Source of the DNA: Dromaius novaehollandiae
Lineage: Eukaryota > Chordata > Aves > Casuariiformes > Dromaiidae
Length of the DNA: 64,000 nt
Direction of reading: 5' to 3'
Assembly (NCBI RefSeq): GCF_036370855.1
Contig: NC_088130.1
Coordinates: 64,952,941 to 65,016,940 of the forward strand
The number at the start of each line of letters is the position of its first letter. The first letter of the stretch is position 1. The notes under the pieces are model-generated. The model did no database searches, was not told where the DNA came from, and worked only from the letters and a program-made list of their open reading frames with translations. Shown here in pieces: positions 12,301-21,579 of the stretch. The position numbers were made by a program, and so were the translations under genes.

Positions 12301-14107
12301 ATCATACATGGAAACCTCCGGCACTTTTTTTAATAAGGAGCTCTTGTGCTGCCTGTGAGAAGTCTTGTGTGCTTTCAAGACCTCTCATTTCCTAAAGATC
12401 CCAGCCTGCAATGTCACTGCAAGGTCCAGTCCATCCGCTGGTCTGTGGGAGGCATAGGAACAGCTCTGGGATGTTGGTGGCCATTGGTGCTAGGCTGTAA
12501 CCGGGTGATGCTCTGGGAGAGGAGGTGCTTTGCGGTGTGGGTCCCTCTGTGAAGCTGGTGTGCAGGATCCCAGCATGAGAGATCAGCTGGGACATTCACT
12601 GACAATGAAGGGGACAGGAACTGTGAGGGACATGATGTGACTGAGATGCCCAATGCTGAAGTTCGGGGGTGGGGGTGGGGGCAAAACCGTGACTGTGGTA
12701 GGAGAAAACAAATTCAAATACTGACAAAATAATAGGCTAAAAACAGGGACTAGTCCTTTTTGTAACCCAGTGCTTTGCTGTATAGATAGTGGGGTTGAAG
12801 ACAAGAGCAAATACAGCACATGAACAGCAGGCACTTGAGCTATCAGTGAAATAATTGTGATCACTGTAATAACTACTGCTGAAATTACTCCTTTCCCACG
12901 CCTTTCAAAGATAAACACCTTGTGATAAGGAGGCAGCTGGGAAAATTAAATTTATTTTTCTGGCTAGAAATACCTGTAATTTATTCCTGAAAAGTATAGA
13001 GATTGTGCTGATATTATAGCATAGGTGGTGGGGCAAAGCCCTGCTAACATCCCTGCACAACTCCCACATCCTCCCATAATTTTCCTGCAGGGGCTAAAAT
13101 CACCACCTTGGTGTACGGGAGCAGTTTTGACAGTGACTTTGCTTGAGCAAGGCTTCCACTTTCTGTGGCAAAGTCAAGGGCTTTTCTCTTTTCAAGGATT
13201 CTTAATTCTACTCTTCTTATCTCATCTCTTATACACCTCTTCTGGTTCGCACAGAACAATAACCCTAATCTCCGTTAGCATCTCACAAACTCTTCCTACC
13301 CTCCTCTTTGCTTACCTTCAGAGATCTTCCTTGCCAGATCTGTAAGGATGCCCGATGAATCCTGCATCAAGTCATCAGCCAGTGAAAAGATGTGGGAAGA
13401 CAGATGGATTTTGTTTCAAGTACCCACTGCTGCTAATAGTATGTGGATAAAACACTTGCTCATAATCAATAATGTCTGCTCACACTGAATAATGCAGTTT
13501 TCTGTAGAGCCCTCCAAGCTAATTCTCAGCAGATAGCTCTTCTTACCTGAAGCAATGCAGCCATGCTGGTGTGGTCCTTCCTACCAAAACTTGGGCAGGG
13601 CTAAGCTGCTAACAGGGGTGTAACGCTTGCAGTTTTTAGCCATCTGAAGCTAGCTCAAGCACTATATGCAGCATCCTCAGTGCAGGGGAAGATTTTTTTT
13701 TTATACTTCAGAAACAAACTTGGTCCATGAAAGGACTAGGCTATAAGCCTTCAAAAGTGAAAAAATGCCAACTTTGCAGCTGCTTTTGCAGACACTTAGG
13801 TGTCTACGCTCTGACCTGAGGGCAGCAGCACTCCTGGGGAGGGAGGAGATGGGGTGACCAGGAGCAAAGTCACATTTGAGATTGCTTCATGTTGCACGTG
13901 GACAAAGCCTGCATGTTGCCCCCATCTTGCCATTTGCTAAATGTCAAAGGCCCTGCTGCAAGCACAGAAGGAACAGGAGCCTCTCCTTTAAAGAAAGATG
14001 CAAGAAGCCTCAGTAAAAGATGGGATTTGGCAACCAAAATAGAGAGATCACTCTTATCTGCAGCAGTAACACTGACAATGGCAATCATTGTCTCTGGCAG
14101 CAGGGCA
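9323..14107. other. No gene seen
   Basis: No supportable exon. Overlapping frames of 60-111 codons occur on both strands; the one at 9688-10011 (+) reads smoothly but shows no domain I recognise. A G-rich run lies at 12665-12681. Otherwise I see no transposon ends, RNA genes or tandem repeats. Confidence 0.55.
12665..12681 (+). repeat. G-run cluster (three G5 runs)
   Basis: GGGGGTGGGGGTGGGGG has three runs of five G separated by single T. A canonical intramolecular G-quadruplex needs four runs, so the site is incomplete unless a run elsewhere joins in. Confidence 0.6.
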
Positions 14108-14348
14108 CCTCGCTGAGGAGATGAGGAGGGGGCTCCCCTTCGCTTCAGCGGGGCGGCTCTGGGGCAGACCTCCCTCCGGCCCGGCGCCCATAGCTGCGAG
14201 GCAGGTTGCAGCGGTCGGGAGCAAAGTTGGCAGAACAGTTACTATTTGTCTTGCGACGAACATCAGCTTGGAAATTTCCACTGGCGCGAGGCTTGGGGCC
14301 ACCAGATGGCACTGCGAAGTAGCCCAAAACCAGGAGAGCTGGACACGT
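14108..14348. promoter_or_regulatory. CpG-rich cluster A
   Basis: I count about 16 CpG in some 240 bp, including runs such as GCGGGGCGGC and CCGGCCCGGCGCCC, in an otherwise CpG-poor window. By rough count the observed/expected CpG ratio is near 0.8 and G+C is above 55%. Short CpG islands of this kind mark promoters or other hypomethylated regulatory DNA in vertebrates. I see no initiation element or convincing first exon, so a distal element is equally possible. Confidence 0.5.
14297..14313 (+). promoter_or_regulatory. CTCF-like binding site
   Basis: GGCCACCAGATGGCACT matches the CTCF core (recalled consensus GGCCACCAGGGGGCGCT) at all but three positions, and substitutions of AT for GG and A for G are commonly tolerated. 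CTCF is a zinc-finger insulator and loop-anchor protein; the orientation here is forward on the plus strand. The site lies inside CpG cluster A, which is a usual setting for it. Confidence 0.45.
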
Positions 14349-14409
14349 TGCACACAGCCCTGCTTGATCAGACTGTCTGGGCTGAATCTGCTCAGAAACC
14401 ACAGATTTG

Positions 14410-14424
14410 TTTTTTTTTTTTTTT
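14410..14424. repeat. Poly(T) tract, 15 nt
   Basis: A short homopolymer run just downstream of CpG cluster A. No retrocopy adjoins it. Confidence 0.85.
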
Positions 14425-15220
14425 CTTTCCGAGATGAAAAATGCAGTAATCACCCTGGGCTGCAATGAAAAGCAAGAATGCCAGGGATTTGGGTTACTCC
14501 CCTCTCTGAGGGGGCTGCTGTGCGCTGGTAGGAACAAGCTTTCCCCAACCCCTAAACTGCCCTCCCGTACGGTGTTGCTAAAAGCTGGCCGTGAGGCGGC
14601 TTCTTTTTTGCACTTGCATCTGCCTCCCTACCTCTTTTTTTCTGCTTTCGTGGGACAGTCCTGCACAAAAAAATTTGCTTCCACCACATAAATCCAAAGG
14701 TTTTTTCCCCCCATGAGATCTGGGCGTTCCCTCTGCTTTCAGCTGCCGTGGGGCAGAGAAGCCTCAGTTTTTCCCATCAATTTTGGGCACCAAGAGGCGC
14801 CCGTCTTATTACAAGACAAGTTTTAGTCCTAGCATTGCCGCTGGCCTGTTTTGTGGCTTTGCACCAGTCGTTTTCCTATTTGCCCTTTGGGTAAGTTTCT
14901 CTGTTTCAGCTGTTCAAAACAGAGTCAGTCTCCTGAACGCTGTAGAGTGCCTGGCACCATGGAGATCTTATCATATCTTACCTGGAGCTGGCACCATCTC
15001 GGTAATAACACCTCTCCAGGTTAATCATCAACTTTCAGTCTGTCTGAAGCATGTATTTACTTTGAGATTTGAGCTGTGGCACAGGGAAATGAGAGAATGT
15101 GAACAGACTTTTTTGCTTCAAAATCACATAACGTGCTTTAAATTCTTTTAACTTTTCCCACGCACACAAATAAATTCATCACCTTGCTTTAAAAGGGCCT
15201 TGGGGGAAAAAAAAAGCCCT

Positions 15221-15556
15221 TGCGGTGTGTCTCTGGGCGAACCAAGCTGTGCCGTCCTATAACGAGCTTTGCATTTCCTGAGCTCTTCGCAGCAGCGTCT
15301 CCCCGGCGCTGCACGGCACGGCACAGCGTGCGGCCGGGCAGAGCAGCCCTCGTCTGGAGCTCTGCTTTGTGCGCGGAGAGCAGGTTTCCCCTCCGTCCCC
15401 CCACCTGAAGCTTCAAAACAACAGGCTGGGTAGTGCCAGCACGGGATCGCCGTGCTGCCTTGGCGCTGCTGCATTGCAGGATTTTCACAGGAGCTGAGCT
15501 GGAAACGCTGTTTTGGCCCAGCAAATGCCATGCGGTAGCTCGCAGTGATTTCGGGC
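15221..15556. promoter_or_regulatory. CpG island B
   Basis: I count about 25 CpG in roughly 335 bp, densest around 15296-15400 (CCCCGGCGCTGCACGGCACG and TGTGCGCGGAGAG). G+C is about 60% by eye and observed/expected CpG about 0.75, enough for a small CpG island. The 181-codon minus-strand frame at 15148-15693 and several others overlap it; such frames are expected where stop codons are rare and none shows a domain. It may be the promoter or first exon of a gene or lncRNA whose other exons lie outside the window, or a CpG-rich enhancer. The direction of any transcription is not readable. Confidence 0.5.
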
Positions 15557-15823
15557 TCCCCTGTGCCTCTGATACAATGGTGCAACTCCTTCCCCTGATA
15601 AATACTGGAAGCCCCCAGACACTCATTCGTGTCCAAATGCATACGACATATGGAGAAAGCAGGGATCAGCCACAGACTGCCAGCGTGACCCATTCTGCAT
15701 TTATGAGCAGCAGAGGGGACGTAACAGAAAGGGGGTTTCTGGAGGAAGAACAGCAGCTTCTGTCACACCGTGGAACATCCCCACCCATGGCACTAACCTT
15801 GTCCTGTGCTGAGCTAATTTTAT

Positions 15824-15948
15824 GGGCCTGATTCATGGCCGTATTATCCCAGTTTTATGCAGGTGTTGACTCCATAAAGGAGTCAGGCGTGGGGTAAATG
15901 GGAAAAGTTACGCTGGCGTTAACCTGGAGTCGCTCAGCAGGGAATCAG
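15824..15948. mobile_element. Palindromic MITE-like repeat
   Basis: Starts GGGCCTGATTC and ends GGAATCAG, so CTGATTC/GAATCAG form short terminal inverted repeats. A perfect 7-bp hairpin (TGACTCC ATAAA GGAGTCA, 15867-15885) sits near the centre, and TTACGCTGGCGTTAACC lies in the right half. This agrees with a palindromic amniote repeat type that I recall as GGGCCTGATTC, CACTGGTGTAAATC, GGAGT. I take it as a decayed non-autonomous DNA transposon. It has no coding capacity. Confidence 0.5.
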
Positions 15949-16685
15949 TGCTGTGAACGATCAGCGCCTTAACCCACTGGGAGACCTTGAGGGTGGTGGA
16001 AAAAAAGGCCTCTTTGCATATTGAAATAAACTCTTGGGCTACATTTATACAGGATTCTTCTCATGCTCCTTTGATATTTTGTGTCATTTCTACAGGTCTT
16101 GCTCTGGTTAATATATGCAAATACACACATTTTCAAGGTTAGTTTGACGTTAGCACAGTTACTGCTAATGGCATGTGATAGTCTAAAGTATCTGTTCAGT
16201 TCAACTGGCCTCGCTACCGCTCAGTGTCCTGCAATGTTATACAGTTTGCTCGTGTAATGTCCCAGCAGTCAGAGCTACAGAGCGTATTATTGCTAATAGA
16301 GCAATATTTGCACCTTCCCTGGGGAACCTGAAACCCTCCGGCCGCCAAGTGCCAGCATCTGGGGCTTGAACGTTGCGGCATGTCAATCAAGGTCCTTCCA
16401 ATAACTTTGGCAGAGTTGTACAGAGGTTTTCATCTTCTGCGCACCCGACCCACTGTTCCTAGTAGGTCAGCTCAGCTTACTTTATCCATGGTTCAGGTGT
16501 TAGGATTAAATCAGTCTTTTTAGGTCAAAACAAGCCAGCACCTCCACTCCTTTCCCACCCTGGATGGTTTAAATGCCTTGCAGAATACAAATGCAATTTT
16601 GTGGGAATTCTGTCTTCTATTTCTGCTGGTATTCTCCTCGGGATCTTATTACGAATCTTTTATTCAGGTATTTAATACGCTTAGC
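15949..16685. other. No gene seen
   Basis: Mixed-composition DNA with no supportable frame or repeat. Confidence 0.55.
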
Positions 16686-16845
16686 CTCACAATTTCTGCC
16701 TGGCAGGCAACTACTATTTCACAGTTGGGGAAACTGAGACACAATAAGATTTAAAAGCTTTTTTCAAAGGGAAGCAATGAGTTAATAATACTACTAGGAA
16801 CAGAGCAGACAATAAAACCCTTGTCTCTTTGTTTCCTGCCATACC
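16686..16845 (-). mobile_element. MIR-like SINE fossil
   Basis: On the plus strand, CAGTTGGGGAAACTGAGACA, then AGATTTAAAAGCTTTTTTCA, then AGGAACAGAGCAGACAATAA follows the reverse complement of MIR/CORE-SINE elements (recalled: TTTACAGATGGGGAAACTGAG, then AAGTGACTTGCCCAAGG, then AGGAATAGAACCCAGG). GGGGAAACTGAGACA is nearly exact. MIRs are tRNA-derived SINEs mobilised by L2 and have long been inactive in amniotes. Confidence 0.65.
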
Positions 16846-17002
16846 CAATTAGCAATTTCCTCTTACAGTATGAGTGCCTGTAATTAGAGAAATTGTACAA
16901 ACAAGTTATTTCCACTCAGTATTGGAAATATTGCTTAGCAGAAGTTCAGGATCTGGGCAGCTTCCCAGCACTGTCTGAATACTGGTAGGAAAATAGTAAT
17001 CT

Positions 17003-17009
17003 ACACACA

Positions 17010-17048
<39 letters not shown>
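17003..17048. repeat. (CA)n microsatellite
   Basis: About 46 bp of AC/CA dinucleotides with a single ACATAC interruption. Likely length-polymorphic. Confidence 0.97.
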
Positions 17049-17050
<2 letters not shown>

Positions 17051-18584
17051 ATAGGTACACACTTACCAGCACTCTGTTTTAATGGAACATTAAGCTAATG
17101 CCACTTTAAGTTACAGTGCAGTTCTTATGGAAGCAAAAGCAACATGCATATAAATATCAAATAAATGTATTATGATCTTCACAATTGCAATAAATAGCAG
17201 ATGGCTCTGCAATAATGGGACACTAAAAAGTATTTATTGCAGATCTTCCAAGGGTACCACCGCTCCTATTTGTTGTCAGGGTGAATGGCTGTGTTTGATG
17301 CATGGCCTTTGGTCAAGCAGCTTTGGAAATGTGTGGTGAGACCACAAATCATGCAGGGGGTCTGTATGAGAATGACCTGATACTGATAACAACCCTCAAA
17401 GTTCCCCAAACTGATGCTGCTCTGTGTGCCTAGAAAAAGCATGTGCTGGAACTACAACATCAGCTTTTTCTGTCCGTGCAACAGGAAAGTGAATATCCAG
17501 CAATAGAGCCACTTACTGGGTCTCTTTTTCCTCTCTCCTGGTAGGCCAAATTTTCAAAAAGCCTCCTTCCTTCTGAAGAAGGACTTTCTATGCAGAAAGC
17601 TGGTGCTCATAGTTGTGGCAACTCCTCGGTGTCTATACCTATCTGAACTCAAGCCCAGGTCTGTCAATGAGAGAGCTGATTCATACTTCAAGATCAGACT
17701 GCTAGGGAGAAATAGAGGCACAAATTGCACCCACATAAGGCAGCTTCTGCTAGAATGAGCTTGAAGCTTTACAGCTTCTTTCCCATGTTCCAGTTTTCTC
17801 TCTTGATGTACAGTGACTTGTCTCTCTTTTTGTCTTCCCACATTAACTATTTTTTTCATCGTTTAATTCATTTTTTTTTATTCTCGCCTTCTGTCTGTCT
17901 GTCTTTTTTCCTTCCCATTTCTTTTTTTAATCTCCTAAGTTCGTTTTAGGATCTGTTATCAGCAAGTTTTATGGGTTTCTTATTGCTTAATGATCTGTGA
18001 CATTTTAGTGCTCTGGGTTTTCTGTACTGGGTGTCCAGGTGCTCCTGCACCCCACCGAAAAATGTGTATTTCTGCTCTGTGCTGTTACAGAGATAATATG
18101 TGAGTTACTATAGTCCACAGCCAGAACAGGTTGTGGTTCCTTAGACTGGTGAAACAAATCCTAGGTCCCTGTTCTGGTCCATGATGAAAGAAACAAGTTG
18201 GTGGCACTTACTGTAGGCAATGCTATTTTGAGGCTTTGCTGAAAATGCATGTTTAGAACTGAATATAAATAGTGTACACATACATATTTTTATAAGGAAA
18301 CACAGACAGGGATATATATCTAGCCATTAAGCAGGTGCAACGCACAGGCAGTCCGCCAAAATAAGGAGTCAAAAATTCAGGTTGACCCTGATGGTGGCTC
18401 TTTCCTGATGTTTTGTAGAAACATCTGGCAAGAAGCTGCCCTGATTCATATTTCACTTGCACTGTTTATCTGTTCTTTGTGGCTCTGGTAATATGGGGTG
18501 TGTTAAAACCCAACACAGGTCAAATGTGTTAGTACAGAGTGGAGACAAAGCCATCTCAGGGAAACACCACTGCCAGGAGAAACC
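17049..18584. other. No gene seen
   Basis: No supportable exon. A pyrimidine-rich stretch lies at about 17850-17938 (T runs plus CTGTCTGTCTGTC), which resembles low-complexity DNA rather than a splice-site tract with a following exon. Confidence 0.55.
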
Positions 18585-18715
18585 TAACTGCTGTTGTTGT
18601 CTCAGCCACTTGCCTGTTGTGTGGTTTGGGCACCTCGCTTCTCCCATCCACACCAGCGTTACCATCCATAAAATGCTAAAGACATTTCCCTACCATGTAA
18701 TTATGAGATCTTTGT
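18585..18715 (+). mobile_element. MIR SINE fossil
   Basis: CAGCCACTTGCCTGTTGTGT, then GGTTTGGGCACCTCGCTTCT, then CCATCCATAAAATGC follows the MIR core in order (recalled: TGCCACTTACTAGCTGTGTG, ACCTTGGGCAAGTCACTTAACC, CCATCTGTAAAATGG). The conserved core block and the TAAAATG block are at the right spacing, which makes this one of the better-preserved MIRs in the window. Confidence 0.72.
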
Positions 18716-19032
18716 ACGAAAGCAGGCATGTTAGAGAGTCTCTGACCCTCAGGGAACGCTGAAAACCTCTGCACGGAGCAGTATTAGCTTCTTTGGGAAG
18801 CATGGTAGCAATTGTGCACGTGAGGAGGGAAGGGTTAAAGTCTGCTGTTTCCTTTTAACATGATGGCAGTCAACCCAACCTCATTGTGTGTGCAGAGCAG
18901 CTATTGCAGCCCAGAGTGCTTCACCAATTAGTTACAGCTCACATTTCCATCGTTTCATAAATCACGGGTTTATAAGGCCTGGTCGCAGAATACCAGAACT
19001 ACATGGTTAAGACATTTTTATTGGAGGTTGGT

Positions 19033-19047
19033 GGGGGTGGGGGTGGG
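19033..19047 (+). repeat. G-run cluster
   Basis: GGGGGTGGGGGTGGG, followed by AGG and preceded by GGAGGTTGGT. With only three long G runs, any quadruplex would need two-tetrad stacking or a bulge. It resembles the run at 12665. Confidence 0.5.
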
Positions 19048-19436
19048 AGGAAAAAAAAGAATAAAGTGTGCATACAGCATGCTCATTTTCTTTTTTTCTG
19101 ATATACACCAAAAAAGGAAGCAAGTTATTCTCAATACGCAGAAGTTGAATAATTACCTCTGTTCCTTAAGGCAGTGTTATCATATTCAATGTATTTTTTC
19201 ATTAAGCATATCAGACAGAGATCAATGAATGTAGAAGAGTTCTCTCTTCCCTGTAGCAGTAAGTGCTAATGGTGCCGAATTGCTGTGATATCACCCACCT
19301 CTCAGAAAGAAACAAACTCTGAGCAGTCCGTTAGAAATCTAAGATTCCTTTCTACAACCAGAAGAAAGCCCCATTTTGAGCCGTGATGAACTGAAAGATA
19401 TGAGGCTACAAATCCATTGCTAGCGTAGGAAAGGAT

Positions 19437-19465
19437 CTTTTTTCTTTTCTTTTCTTTTTTTCTCC
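19437..19465. repeat. (TTTTC)n pyrimidine tract
   Basis: Imperfect TTTTC pentamers. Low-complexity sequence. Confidence 0.8.
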
Positions 19466-21554
19466 AATTCCCCAATTAACGTCATTAAGGAAGGGGGTGG
19501 GAGGACTGCATGCCTGGAATCTCCTCTCTCGAAGGTTGTTGAAAACACAAACACCAAAACACACACACACTCACACTAGAATTGCAACTGCAAATGTTGA
19601 AAGTTTAGAGTTCCTCACATATGAGAGTCATCAGATTCAGCAGAGGCAAGCGTGATTTTGTGACTGTCATTTTTTGCCAAGTGTCACCACCACACATGCT
19701 GGTTGTACCTACCAGCTGATTGCAACGTAAACATGGAGTCATTCCATTAAAGCCTCTCTCTGACACTTTCGCAGTGCCTTAAATTAAACTTGGAACTCTG
19801 TGAGCCAGCATGGAACAAAATATTATACTTCGGGGCCAAAAGGCAAAAGATAGCTTTGGTGCAGAACTCATGCCTTTTTCTCCCGTTCCACAAGTAGCAT
19901 CCAGCAAGGTCTCCACAAAGGACAGTCTCTCTGCAAGAGCACATTGTACATGTGTGTGTGTCTCTTCTAATACGTCCAAACCGAGCACCAGATGACCTGC
20001 TGTCTCTGGTAGCATTAATTCACGATTCAAAAAGATAAAATAGCAGTTAGTTATAATTAATTTATCATTAAATATGGTGAATCAGACATCTGCAATGAAA
20101 GGTTCCAAGAACAGAAACAGAAAAAAAAATTGGGGTAGAAAAATAATAACCCCTTGCTTGTCAGTAGCATTGCTCACGGAGCTCAGGTTAATGACTAGAT
20201 TAGGAAGTCATGGATCCATTGACTCCAATAGCACAATAATAGTTTCTACAAACAGATAATGTCCAAGGGCTTTTTAAATAAATATGATACATCAAAAAGA
20301 GGGTGAAGAGAAACTTTATCCTTTGCCACAAAATCTTCCTGTCTCCCATTGAAAGACTTCAGAATAATTCAGGGAAAGATGGAAAGACTGCAAGGAAGTA
20401 GTTTTCCCTTGAAATGTAAGCTGTCTCCCTGCAGCATTTTGGCATTTGTAATCATTCTTGACATATGAAGTAGTCTTGGGATTATTCAGCCATCATGATT
20501 AAATAGCTGGGTTATATAGTTTACTGTTATTTTTGTAGTTACATTGAGAACAAATGCTGCCATTTCCTGGTGTGTCAAATTTAACTTTTCTTTTTACTTT
20601 GGCTGAGGGGTCCCTTGTGAAAACACTGTGTAGTTTATTTGTGCTTCATTTGTAAAGCAGATAAGTTTGGATAAATATATACAAATTAAAAGTAAACTGA
20701 TGTGGAAGCTAGCATACATATTTGCCCTGCTTCAACTACATTCAACTTCTGCCTGTAAGACTCCAGTAGCCTGCAGACCTTCTGTTGTCGCTCTGCAGAT
20801 ATGTTTTATGCCCTGGATAAATCTCTGTATTTGTGGGTATTTATTCTAGCTGGGCTATATCTGTGCATTCAGATTTTCCCCATCATGCCAAATCGAGCCT
20901 AGTCTGCCTTTGTCTTTTCTACTGTTGTCATTTTCTTACCATATATGAAATACTTGGTTCTGTACTAACTGCAAAACTCAAGCTGATCCCTGCTATAATT
21001 ATCTTTTATTGTCTTTCCATGGACAGATCTGGTCATCTTCATTCTGTTGGGTAAGTATATTTGATAGCTTACACAGCAAACAACATTACTCATACTAATT
21101 GAAGTCAGTTTGGCATTGATGTGGCCAGGAATGTGAAACCAAAGAAAATCAAACAAGCTTTTAAAGCCCCCCAAAAAGCACACTGAACACTGAAAGGAAG
21201 TAAACAATTTTAGCTCGATTGAAGGTACTCTGTTAAATGGAAAGATGTGGGATTGTAAAACAATGACCAATATGTATGTCAGTTAAACATCTGGAGAGAA
21301 TATAAAAAAGAAACCCATTTAGAGGGAAATGAATCCCCTATAGAAAGTATGCTAGTCATAAGAACAGAATGTACTGTGTAACTCATGGTGAGGATGGGAT
21401 ACATTAACACATTAATTTTAAGAGTCTCAATCTCACTTTTATTTATATTTAAGCTTTTAATCCTGGAATAATTAGTCATTACTAGTATTTAACGACTGGT
21501 TTGCTAATTGAGTATCCCTCAATGGAACTGAAGGCAGTTAAAACCCTAACAAAC

Positions 21555-21579
21555 TGATCATTAACTACAGTAATGATCA
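21555..21579. repeat. Perfect 9-bp inverted repeat
   Basis: TGATCATTA (21555-21563) and TAATGATCA (21571-21579) are exact reverse complements around a 7-nt spacer. The arms contain ATTA/TAAT cores, so it could also be a paired homeodomain-type site. Chance is not excluded. Confidence 0.6.

Noticed and set aside
15148..15693. 181-codon minus-strand open frame, the longest in the window
   Set aside because: It lies across CpG island B, where stop codons are rare. Other long frames overlap it on both strands and it shows no domain or low-ambiguity motif.
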